From Fonsecaea monophora (Eukaryota > Ascomycota > Eurotiomycetes > Chaetothyriales > Herpotrichiellaceae), in the NCBI RefSeq assembly GCF_001642475.1, contig NW_019173989.1:62001-126000 (forward strand): a stretch of DNA of 64,000 nucleotides. The letters run 5' to 3'. Shown here one piece after another: positions 43,637-54,400 of this stretch. The notes below the pieces were generated by a model. The model was not told where the DNA came from, did no database searches, and was given only the letters and a program-made list of their open reading frames with translations. Position 1 is the first letter of the stretch. Each line of letters begins with the position of its first letter. A program made the position numbers and the translations under genes.

Positions 43637-46600
43637 TTTTGCCAAATGAGGTCTTTGTCGTGGCGCGAACTGATAATATCGGCGCGACAACGAACGTCGA
43701 CGCAGCAACAAGGTACTGCGCGGCGCGGGAGCGTGAGGTGCAAATGAACTGCTTGTTATTTCGCCTTCTGGCCACGCGGTACTTTGGTTGCACCAACGTG
43801 AGATTGAGAAGCGATGCAGCTGATATTGGTGACAGACAAGTTGTTTGTGAGACCGAGACGGAAATAATTAAGGACGCGCCGTAGACGCTGACGTCATGAC
43901 ACCGGCCGGACTACGGACTATGTTATTTCCGACTGACAGGAAGGAAGGTTAGCCGACAACACTCATCTTGTCCACGTCTGACTTCAGGCATTGTCTGACT
44001 GTTGTAGTCTGTACATACAGCAAGAACTTCTTTATTACATACGTCATACTGTTGGCGTCTGAAACAATGGCCCTGACTTCTCAGGATACTCCCATACGAC
44101 CTTCACACAATTCTGCAACTCACACCGTTCGCGGTTGTTGAACACCCTGGCCTCCAACGCCCTGTGCCACCCGATGAACACACTATTGTTCAATAGGTAT
44201 ACTGAGACTGAGCCACGCATGAAGAGGCGGGAGTTAGCCTGAGCAACAGCGGTGACGGTGCGAGGTTACGTGGGCCAAAATTGAGGCCTGCGTCGAGATT
44301 CCAGCGAGGAAACATTCATCGCTGCTTTGCAATTCGCATCTTGGGTGGACCACATCTGCTCGGACTCCTTTGCATTGCCCCAAGCCGCCACATGACCTGG
44401 AGCGAAATGAACATGGCAATAACAATACTCACTCCGGGAGCTTGTGGTCCATGTACGGCAGAGTTGGCTTTTTGACATGGATCAGCCATCTGTATGTCTA
44501 CTAAGACTTCTGCAGAGCAAGTTGAACTGCGTTATTGCCCGGAAGGTCATTATGATGATATGATGACACGAGACACTCCCTCTTTGTGAGCTCGAGCTCG
44601 AGGTTGAACGTGACAAAACTACTCGATCTGGTTTCAGTGCATTTATGTCCCACGTTGCAGACTCATTAGCTCTCCCCACCAACAGAGTTAAACGACCTCC
44701 TAGGGAATTGTATGTGCGCATTGTGTTACAAGGTCTTGGAGAGTATAGCCAGATCCTCCGGGACTAAATCCCAAGCCCTATGCCTCTCAGCAATGATAAT
44801 ACTAGCGGTATATTATGGAGTAGCAATTCACGTACAGCTTCGCGTATGTCACAACTTCACATGTACACACACAAAAATAACTAGATATTAAAACTACCAA
44901 AAAAACTCCACTTGGGAGAAAACTGTAGCCCTTGGTACAATGGACACAGTTTTTTTTTTTTTGTTTGTTTCCTGGACTCTAGGAGCCCTTCTCATTTCCC
45001 GTCGTGGTTCCCTCCTGCTCGTCCTCCTCCTCTTTCTTCCTCCGTGAGCGCTCAACCCCATAATTTACCCTCCCCCTTCTCTCGCTATGAGCCTTTTGGT
45101 AATTGTTGTTAACAATGCAGATTGCAGCTATCAATTCCTGATGGGCAGCGCCAAGATCTGGAAGTATGTAAACCAAGGTGGTTGAGATTTGAAAACCCTG
45201 ACTCGATGTTACAGATTGATGCAGGCCAGATCCGACAATTGTTGCTGGGAATTTCGCGGTTATAAATGATAACACTTGAAAAAAGAAAGAAAGAAAAGTG
45301 GGGTTCTCAGTGATGTGTGATGGAGGGTGAGGCAGTGGGAGGGCGGCCTCCAGAGGGGGTTGGTGGTGACTCCTGGGTGGCGAGTGAAGCTCACACACTG
45401 ATTCTCTCAAGTTCCGATATTAAATTGACAATCGAGCGCAGCACGGCTTGGATGTGTTTACATTGAGCATATCGCTCACTAGGCCAGGTCACTCTGAGGG
45501 AAACCCTCGATGACGATGACGACGACGACTACCAACGGCTCACACCTGATCCTTTCCTTCCATCCTATCTCTGCCCGACAGGACCAAGGAGCTATCGCTA
45601 CAGCGGCGTTCGTGTTTGATACCTACTAGGCACGTGGACGGCATGGCACAGTATTTCTCGCACACCGAACACAATGACAAAGCAAGGCTGTCCCATTCCC
45701 GTTGTACCGAAATCTTGAAAGGGGGTTACGCAGTTTTGCAGGAAGCTCAGGGCGCTGCATCTAGCTGGGTGTGCTCAAAGAGGGAGCAGTATTTCCGGTC
45801 TTTCCATCAAGCTTTTTGTGAGGCAAAATAAACAAGCAGAGCATTTCGCAAGCAAAAGTCCAGAGATATCCGCAGGCAAACAAACAAACAAGGACCTGGA
45901 TTCCCGAACCGCTGCTGCTGCTCGTCTACCTCGATAAGTGTCTCGAACAAAAGACCCTCAATCTACACAAATCAAAAGATTGTACAAGACCGAGAGATTA
46001 AGTCGCCCAGAAAGACATCAAGGAGCCTGCCAAAAGACGGCCTTCTCGCGAAACGGAGCCTCAACTCGATATAATATCCACCACCCTAGGTGCTCTGTAT
46101 ATCTATGTAGTAGAGGAATATGTTGGGCCGGGACATCAATGTCTGCTAGGAGTGCGCTTGGTTGAAGACGGGCGGCCGCCATCGACGGTACCACGATTCA
46201 CCCTGACCATGGAGGAGCCAGTGAGCAGGACAGATGGTCGTCCGACGCGACGTGGAGTTGAGAGAATACCAAGGCCAACTCGAACAATTCCGCCGGCTCC
46301 AACGACAATGGCAGCCTCAAGGCGGCTTCACCACATGACAACGGCACAACATGACAGAACGACAGTAGTGAAACACGCAAGGGACAGTTGCCGACATACG
46401 TGGCTCATGTCGAATCCCACATCCGCCTTGACCGAGATCTGAATACCCCTCCAATGCAGAAAGTGTAGAGTGTAGAGACTACGCGGCGCATCTGCGCAAT
46501 TTCCCCGAAAATTATACAACCTAAAAACGATTGCGCACGAACTATGAGGTACTTTCGAACCTTGCTTTTGGAACTTGGTATTCCAGGCCAGGGAGACAGT

Positions 46601-47525
46601 CTGTCACCGTCATCATCACCTGGGTCCGTTGTGCACAGACTCTGGACGCCAGCGCAGGTCGTGGCGGGATATTCGAACACTCCGCCATCCTCAGGGTCCC
46701 TCTGGCTTGGTTGTAGTGCCACATCAGGGCCCGAGAGCAGGTAAACGTCCGAACAAGCCTATACCCTTTCTAGTAGCGCTCTTATTAAGATAGTACTAGG
46801 CTATAAATGGCAAGTATTTGGAAGCATTGCCAGCCACGTGCCACGCTACTCCGAATCAGGAATTCCTCCTTTGCTTGATTCCAAATACTTTTGTTGTACG
46901 GAACCGTTTCAACTTACTTCTCGAACCCGTCGCCCCACCACACAAAGGGGACAAAGCACCACATTATCCAAATAACGCCAACATAGCCTCAGCAATAAGA
47001 TTAGTCCGGCTCCCCTTTGTCAAGTTGTCCCCAGGTAAGCCTTGCATGGACGATAGGTTTAATGGGGTTAGCTAGCGATATTCCCCGGATCAACTAAACG
47101 CCTAATATCAGGACAAAACAGAGTGTTGGGACAGACAAAAAGGACAAGGTGAACAAGACGATCTCGAAGTCCAAGTCCCGGACCATTGGAGGGATGTTTC
47201 AGGCAATGAGTCCTATCTGCGGCGTGTGTCCCAGGCAGGCGATGAGCTCGGTGGTCGGCCCCTGGTCTCACACCACTCCAATCAAAGGGCTTGTCTTTGT
47301 TTTCCAGAGGCTTTTTCTTCGTCGCCTTTGTTCTTGCCTTTGGGTTCTGGCACACACAAGTCCCTTGTTCTCGCATGATCCTTGTTATATGGACGACCCC
47401 CGTGCGATATCGAGTACTTAAGTCTTGGTCAAGGAGCTCTCTTCTGTCGACCACGGAACTACCCTTACTCTACTAAAGAACTCCGTTTACTAAACCAAGT
47501 ACTCAAACCTCGACAAAAGAACAAA
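43637..47525. other. Long gene-poor stretch
   Basis: No complete gene is supported. One candidate 3' exon on the minus strand (45273-44979) starts after a T/C-rich acceptor (TTTTTTCAAG) and reads VLSFITAKFPATIVGSGLHQ to a charged tail, but I found no upstream exon. A T-run lies at about 44950. The region near 44780-44910 is AT-rich. The 5' leader of the gene at 47526 lies at the end; its frame is open upstream but lacks ATG. Confidence 0.35.
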
Positions 47526-49706
47526 ATGTCTGCCGTTCCTGCTCTTGCCCTCGTACCTTCAGCTAAGAAGAGACCACGCACGGAAGATGACATTCCCACC
47601 TTCCCCCCTCCAGCCAAGAAGAGACCATTCGCGGAAGAGAATGTCACCACCCTCGCCCTTTTAGTCAAGAAAGTTAAGATCGAGGACAGCATGGAAGATA
47701 AGATCCCTACCCTCCCCCTTCCAGCTCAGAAGAGACCATATACGGGAGACAATATCAACACCCTCCCCTCTCTAACCAAGAAGAGACCACGCACGGAAGA
47801 GAATGTCACCACCCTCGCCCTTTCAGTCCAGAAACTCGAGATCATCGATAGCATTGCGGGCCCTAATCCGAGCTACACCACAGACGACGAGGCCGGTGCT
47901 CTCACGAACGCCAATCCAACCGACGTGAATGCGTGTGATGAGATGGCGGATGCGAACATGAGCGATGACGAAGGCAGTGACCTAGATTCTCTACCGTGTG
48001 ATCGAAGCTCATGGGGCTCGAATTCACAAATGAGCTTCAGCTCGGACTCGAGCGACGACGAGGGTGAAGACACAATCCCGATCCAGCCCTTCGATAGGGA
48101 GTATGTTCCTCCCGAGGATGGCTACGTAGGAGTGTCAACCAGTGATGTTTCAGGGTGGCATGAGCAGCTGCTGGATGACAAGGAGACAAGCCGCCTGTTC
48201 TACCTGGAAGGTTGCGTCCGACTGCAGAGATGGAAGCTCCTCAAGCTGCTGGACGCCACCGCGTCTGTTCCGGGCCCGGTGAAGACGGATTCGCCGAGCT
48301 TGGCCGACGCAAATGGAAAGCCGAGTGTCTCTCAAAAGGGAGACTTTGGCGACTCGTACGCCGGCCGCGCGGACTATTTCCCGTACCCGTTGGGGCCCGG
48401 CGCAGGTGAGAAGCCGGCTGTCGTTCAGTTCGGGATCTTTGGCGGCTCGCACGGCGGTCACGCGAACCATGTCCCGGACTGGATGAGGCCCGAAGTAAAG
48501 GGAAAGCCGAGTATCTTTCACCAAAAGAAAACCTCTGGCGACTCGCACAGCGATCGCGCGAACTGTTTCCCGGACTGGTCGAGGCCCGACGCGGCGGGAT
48601 TGGAAGCGGCCGCGAATGGCTCGCGACTTCAGCCAGCGGCGATCAAGCTCATAGTTGACTTCTTCCACCGCCGCCCGCACCTCAACCGCACCGAGTGCGA
48701 GGACTACTGCCTCAAGAAATACCTGGGAGAGGGCGTCGAATTCGCGGCCTGGAAGTGGCCACTCAAAGTGCACGCGTACCCCTCCGAGTTCCAGTTCCCC
48801 GACAGCTACATGGTCGAGATCATAGATCCCTCCGTCTCCATCCCGACCCACATGACGCTGTTCTACATCACGCCCAAGACGCTAGACGAGGACCAACTCG
48901 CCCAGGCCAGAGAGGCGTACGACCACTTCGTCCCGCAGTACACCTACGTTGGGCACATGGACGTGGCGGGCAAACACCGAACGAAGCTGTTTGTGTGGCG
49001 GATCGAAGCCCCCGTCGGACGCCCCATCGCGGCCGACATCGACCGGCTCGGTCTGCGGGTCAATCAGGAAAAGTACCTCAACATCATGAAACATTTTGTT
49101 GACTTTGTGTGCAAGCCGCTGCCGCCGAGATGGGATCGTCGTGGCCGCAACCTCGACACTGGCAAGAACTGGCCCATGGTGCCGCACAACCCTCTCCTCG
49201 ACGTGAATAACATCATTGTCCGGCCCGACTGGTCAGGCATCGCCGGCGTGCTCCTCTGGGGAGCCCCGCCACTCATGACCCTTCCCTTTGGCGCTTCCCT
49301 CTCCGGCCTCCTGCGTCTAGAAGGAGTCCCAGACCTCGAGGACGCCGGGGATGATGAACAAGCTTGCGAAATCAATCCTTCCATGTTTGACACTTACAGC
49401 CGTAACGGGCGCGAGCTGGAGCGTTGCTGTCTGTACTACCTGCGGGAAAAAATTCCGACCCTCGGCGACGACCCCCTGGCCTGGCGCCGCCTGTTCAAGG
49501 CCATGCGCGACGGCACCGCGGCGGCGGGCAACACGTCCAAGATCGAAAGAATCTGTCACGCAGCGCAGGTCCAAGACCTAAGGTGGGAATGGTTCCGGCT
49601 TGAGATAGAGGCTGATATCCCCGATGACGAGAGCGACGTCGCAAGTTGGGAAAGCGGAAGTGGCGAAGAAGAGAGTGGCGACAACGTGGACATGGATATG
49701 GACTAA
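47526..49706 (+). CDS. Large repeat protein with a degenerate APH-like C-terminal domain
   Basis: A single-exon gene of 726 residues from the ATG at 47526 (MSAVPALALVPSAKKRPRTE). Residues 14-110 hold about six 17-20-residue repeats beginning KKRP, KKVK or QKRP, which look like stacked nuclear signals. Residues 121-188 are acidic. Residues 264-355 contain three repeats of about 30-33 residues (G-KPS/KPA, GDS/GGS, RA/HAN, FPDW/VPDW). The C-terminal 340 residues look globular. Near residues 550-590 they read LLDVNNIIVRPDWSGIAG, VLLWGAPP and LPFGASLSGLL, which follows the fungal APH catalytic region (D-x-NNI-V, GI-GV-DW, LPFG). The Asp of HGD and the Asp of DW are lost. I infer a nuclear pseudokinase-like protein. 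No known function. Confidence 0.6.
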   Translation: MSAVPALALVPSAKKRPRTEDDIPTFPPPAKKRPFAEENVTTLALLVKKVKIEDSMEDKIPTLPLPAQKRPYTGDNINTLPSLTKKRPRTEENVTTLALSVQKLEIIDSIAGPNPSYTTDDEAGALTNANPTDVNACDEMADANMSDDEGSDLDSLPCDRSSWGSNSQMSFSSDSSDDEGEDTIPIQPFDREYVPPEDGYVGVSTSDVSGWHEQLLDDKETSRLFYLEGCVRLQRWKLLKLLDATASVPGPVKTDSPSLADANGKPSVSQKGDFGDSYAGRADYFPYPLGPGAGEKPAVVQFGIFGGSHGGHANHVPDWMRPEVKGKPSIFHQKKTSGDSHSDRANCFPDWSRPDAAGLEAAANGSRLQPAAIKLIVDFFHRRPHLNRTECEDYCLKKYLGEGVEFAAWKWPLKVHAYPSEFQFPDSYMVEIIDPSVSIPTHMTLFYITPKTLDEDQLAQAREAYDHFVPQYTYVGHMDVAGKHRTKLFVWRIEAPVGRPIAADIDRLGLRVNQEKYLNIMKHFVDFVCKPLPPRWDRRGRNLDTGKNWPMVPHNPLLDVNNIIVRPDWSGIAGVLLWGAPPLMTLPFGASLSGLLRLEGVPDLEDAGDDEQACEINPSMFDTYSRNGRELERCCLYYLREKIPTLGDDPLAWRRLFKAMRDGTAAAGNTSKIERICHAAQVQDLRWEWFRLEIEADIPDDESDVASWESGSGEEESGDNVDMDMD

Positions 49707-52384
49707 AGAGTGATCGTTCTTCCTTTTCGCTTTTTCCTTGGGAATTTCTCCTGATCGTATACGTTTTTGATTAGATCAACCCCATCTGAGATATATACAA
49801 TGACAGATTGTATTGTACCTGACTAGATTTCCTTCCTTCCTTACCAATAAACCAATCAAGTCATCAAACTTGCACTCTTCGCGCCCTGACAGGACGCTAT
49901 TGTATTCCACTGGCCTCTTATCCCAGAGAGTCCAGAGACTCATATATTCGTTCCACGAAGCTGGCAGAGGGGAGTCGAACGAGGTACAAGAAACTTCCGG
50001 CCTTCCTTTCCATCAGCCCCCACACCTGCGCCTTTGCTTCTTCAGACTGTGACCTGTTGTGCTTCACGACTGGTCCAGGTGCCAACGGGGGGCGACGGAC
50101 CGTGCGGAACAAGAACGAAAAAAGGTCCAAGGACGTCATCTCCTCCTCCTCCTCCTCCTCCTCATAGCCACGAGCTCTAGAAAAAATTCAAGAAATCTTG
50201 ACGTCGGAGTCGAGAACCCGCAGTTGAAGTTTTTACTTTTTCAGATCAGCTGATTCAACGCCGTCGAGCCGACATTGTCTCAGGATCTCAAGAATTCCTG
50301 GTCGCTCTTGTGGGGGGGTGGGCTCCGGCACAGGCGATCTGTGCCAGCCTACCAGCGCTTTGCCTGTGTGATGCGTACTTATGACGGGACCACTCATGTG
50401 ACATTGGGCCTTCCTGTACCAAGGGGCCTTGTGAGAAAATACTGAAGGGACTCTGAGCCCCAGTCACTCGACGGTAGGTAGAGACTTAATATCGAGGATG
50501 GTGATGATGCCTTTTAGTGGCATTATATCACGTGTCTTGGAGTTGGAGATGTTCACTGGTGCGGGGTTGCAACCAGGTGGTGCGCGGGTCCGGAGTATGA
50601 ATAATCCGGCACCTGAATAGTACGCCGAGAGCTCGGAGTACGGAGTAATTGAAACTCCGGAGCCAGTGCATGAGGCGCGGACTATCATTCGACCTCAGAC
50701 CATCGCACCAAAGGCTGTGTATGTGCCAGTCTGACCCGTCCGACCGCCTTGACTTGCACGCTTGGTCTCCAACATGCCCGTTGAAGGGGGCTGCGCTTCT
50801 GTAATCCATCTGATGCGGTGTGCCGCGGATTCATGGCTGCGGACCAAAGATCAGGCAAGACTGGGCCGAGAACTCGAAGTTTCGATGGAGTGGCATTAGG
50901 CATGACCATACTCGCCCCTGTTGACCCTTCTCGCACCCTCCTCACCCGCGCCGACATCTCTCGATCGGGTCCAGCCCGAATTCCACAGCCTCTGAGGATT
51001 TACATCCTTCTGTCCCTTTCAGGACGGTGTCCTGGCCTCGAGCCTTGATGCTAGACCTTTTCCTGCTAATCACACTCATCACGCCCCTCGAAGTCGAAAG
51101 TGCATATAATGAAGAGGGACAGGGTACCGGGGACCATATGAAGATTTATATTGTGGCGGCTTGGGGGTCTCGCTACTGCACCGCGGCGTCCACCAGGTAC
51201 AAGAGATTCATGATGATCCGCTATTTTTCTTCCAGGTTGAGAACACACATGACGACGAGGGATTCTGTGACGGCGAGCGATGAGAACAAAAACAACCTCG
51301 AGGCGCGAGTGCTAGACGACGGATACTTTCCAGCGAACGAATGCCCTGTTGACAATACGACAGCGTTCCCGGTCGCACTACCTACCTGCATCTGAGGTTT
51401 CTAGAGACCCCACGATTTTTACGCGTGTGAGAGGCGAGCGCCCGATCCGACGTCGTTCACCGATCCGGTAGCGTCTCAGTCACCTCTGGGAGGATGCAGC
51501 ATCGTCATACACAAAGCAATAGCACGGAGAAAGGGTAGCCTGATCAATGCACCACTGGACGAGAGCTTCAAACCTCGGCTTCTTCCTCCATACACAGATA
51601 AGCACAAAAACGGTGGCAAGCAGCCAGAGCAGGCCCAAGACAGCACCCCAGATGATTTTCGATGGGAAGGCGTAAGGAGTGGGGACCGCACCCGGTCGCG
51701 GACGAGGTGGTACAGTCCCACAATGGTCACAAGCAAGATACAATCATCGTTCAGCGCACAGCCATGGGGCAACTTCTTGGGGAATGCCGAGCGGCACCAC
51801 AGTGACGCTATGTCCGTGCAGCTAACAGTCCAGGTCTACTGTAACCTGCCAAGAAAGGCACCTACGCCAGCGCCTAAAACCCAAAGAATCATTAATGATG
51901 CTGGTAGTCCAGAGTGCCGACGACGAAAGCCGGCGCAGAGATACAAAGTACGTTGACGATGGAAAACATCCGACTTCGTCGTTGGCGTATACTTTGAGTT
52001 GGCTGCAGTAGCATGGGCAGCCGATCAATTCTGGCATCAGGTGCCACGGCGTCGCCGTACTCTGAATTGCGGCCAACCTCTTCATGACTTCAGAGTTGAT
52101 GCGATTGCTGTGAGCTCCATGGACCCCATCGTCTGCAAATCCGTGGCTCATATGCGTGAAGCAGGCCATGCTAGGAAGAGAGAAGAACACAAGATGATTA
52201 TATGACCCTTGAATGCTTTCCTTTGGCATCTCCTGGTCGTTTTGGGGCCACAGGCCACAGTGCTCGGGCGCGCGTCAGGCCCCTTTGCCAGCCAATTGGG
52301 TAAACACTGTCCCAGGACACGTACGTGTAGACGTTGTGTGAGCTCATAAGCATACGGACTCAATGACTGCGACTTGGCCCGCGA
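49707..52384. other. Stretch without a supported gene
   Basis: A CTC trinucleotide tract lies at about 50140-50163. A minus frame at 51480-51743 encodes one clear membrane segment (IIWGAVLGLLWLLATVFVLI) followed by CVWRKKPRF, but it has no ATG and no clear acceptor, so it may be a last exon or a fragment. Other frames are unremarkable. Confidence 0.35.
51480..51743 (-). CDS. Possible membrane-protein exon or fragment
   Basis: An open minus frame encodes a Pro-rich segment, a single transmembrane helix (IIWGAVLGLLWLLATVFVLI), a basic stop-transfer (WRKKPRF) and an 18-residue tail ending ASSQR. The composition is that of a real single-pass membrane protein C-terminus. No ATG precedes it in frame, and I could not define a splice acceptor. 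The family is not recognised. Confidence 0.22.
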   Translation of the reverse strand: MYLACDHCGTVPPRPRPGAVPTPYAFPSKIIWGAVLGLLWLLATVFVLICVWRKKPRFEALVQWCIDQATLSPCYCFVYDDAASSQR

Positions 52385-52740
52385 CTAGGACTTGTGGCCG
52401 ACGAAACTCGCTTGCTGGTGTGTGCCCCCTGCAACAACGGGTTTGACTTGTGGGCTTCCCATGGAATTGGAGTTGGACTCGAACCCGCGGACCTTTTGAC
52501 TCGTTACTTGTGGACTTTTCTGGTCCTGTGTCTTACAGTCTTGTGAGCTTGGTAAGTCGTGGGACTCGTAGACTGGCTTCCGGTCTCGTTGACACAGCGT
52601 CGCTGATATAGCCTTGTGGACGTAGCTTGCTTGAACTTTTGTTCCTGTGGCCTTTGCAGGTCTGTTGAGTCGTGGCGCGTACAACCTGTGGACTTTGTGG
52701 CTCTCACGAGCTCAAGGAAACAAACTTGTAGACTTGTGCT
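52385..52740. repeat. CTTGTGG-rich degenerate repeat tract
   Basis: In about 350 bases the word CTTGTGG or a one-base variant occurs some nine times (near 52390, 52448, 52508, 52542, 52613, 52648, 52686, 52696 and 52729), often followed by AC or GACT. Spacing is irregular. It looks like an old, decayed satellite or a composition-biased tract. It contains no gene. Confidence 0.5.
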
Positions 52741-54030
52741 GCACTACTGGTGAGGCGTTGGTGACGGATGCATGATTACTCCGACAAACTAACTAGAGGC
52801 TCTCTCTCTCTCTCATATCGTATGTGCCTGACTGACACCACCTTCTCTTTCACTATAAATTCTGTCTCTTACCCGTGACGCATTCAATTCTCTCCGCCAC
52901 CCGACCAGCAGTTAAATGACAAAGTTTTCGTCTGTTCAGATCAACCAGGGGTTGGTGCACTCCGCATGGTCCACTCCACAGATTACCAACGGCGCCCATA
53001 CCCAGCACAATGCATCATCCGGTGGGATATCCTGTTAGGAATCAGGGGCGCTCAGGTTGCTATTCTAAACCACCACAGAGAAGGATGAGGAGCACCCCAG
53101 GACGTTGCCACAGCGGCCGTCGCCTCTCCACAAGGCTGCGCCCCAGCCGGAGAGCAACCCCCCCCCCAATCCATGTCGCTAGGACGCGAGGGTCATCAGT
53201 GGAAGTGACGTTTCCCAGGGCGACCACCACAGACACCGTTGAGAGTGTCACCACCGCTCATGAAGCTTTGCAGTACGGAAGATCTGGGAGAGCCCTCTGT
53301 GAGAGGCCACCCGCGCTCTGTGCTCTTGCTGGAGATGCCCGCGCCTCAAGGGCTTTACATGCGTCGTGAGAACGTTCAAATGCGGACGATCCAGACAAAG
53401 ATATAGAGTCTGTTCAGTAGGTGGATTCCTATGTGTTGCCATTCTTGTCAAGATATTGTGGTGTTGGATCGACTGCCCCCATTCCGACACGATATTGATG
53501 ATAGCCATAGGATAAAATATGAGTGAACAGGTTACGATATGGTGACTGAACACAAGCTCGCCAGTAAGGGAGGCCAACACCTGCTGCGACTGTCTGTTTT
53601 CCGACTCTTGACTGTGCAATAAAGCACCGAGAAAAAATTTCCTTCACGATGTAAGTGAGGTCTGAAATGCCTGTCTCGGGACAAGTTGGGCCTGGTCCGC
53701 AGGTAGGCAACTCCACTACCACTGTCTGTTTTCTGGCCTGTCCTCCAGCAGAAGCGAGTTACGCTTGATTCTGTGACGCAGGGAGCAAGAGGACAAGAGT
53801 GAACCGGTTCGTGAGCTCGTCGTTGGTAACGGTGGCACCGCTTGGTGCGGATGGAGGTGTCAAGATTTGACCGATGCTCTGATGGGTTTTGGGGAGGCAT
53901 GTTGCTGCTTCATGGATAGTCAGTGTGAAGGCTTCTTTGAAGGAATTGAGGGTGCCACGAACAGAATCCGTTCATCCAACAGGCAGACGGAGGACGCCTT
54001 GGCCAAGAGTAATTCGCGGGCATCAGTCTC

Positions 54031-54400
54031 GGGAAGAAGGAAACTGGCCCCAGTGTGACGTCTGTACATAATCCCCCCCACCCGGGCGGCCTCCCTTTGC
54101 AACTGGTTTCAGCCTCATTGGATCGACTCGGTGTTTGACTGGTGGATCACGGGAAGAAGGAAATAGGCGCTGGTGTGAAGCCGATCGCATAAAAGGCCTT
54201 CTGAGGGATAGTCATTTGCGAGGTAGTAGTCTAATTGTCTGGAGACGCCGTATGTCGACAAGATCACGGGAAGAAGGAAACACCCCCTGGCTGTAGGGGG
54301 GTGGCTCAGGGCAGTAGCCCATTTCGCAGGCGGCGGCAGCCCGAGTATTTTGACGTGCAATAGGCCAGTACATCACGGGGAGAAGGAAACACACGCCAGT
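54031..54400. repeat. Degenerate tandem repeat, period about 109-120 bp
   Basis: The core CGGGAAGAAGGAAA (with G/A variation) recurs at 54030, 54150, 54267 and 54376, each preceded by ATCA or TCTC and followed by a stretch ending in a TGTGAAG-like word. Spacings are 120, 117 and 109 bases. Outside the core the units have diverged strongly. Confidence 0.7.

Noticed and set aside
47382..47525. Upstream extension of the repeat protein
   Set aside because: Begins with TTG and reads low-quality sequence; the ATG at 47526 is preferred.
48150..48851. Minus-strand frame of 233 codons
   Set aside because: Antisense to the repeat protein at 47526-49706; its Arg/Val-rich repeats mirror the sense repeats.
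52455..52500. Possible tRNA on the minus strand (GGGTTCGAGTCC word)
   Set aside because: The T-loop-like word lacks a complementary stem, and no A box or acceptor stem is found at the right distance.
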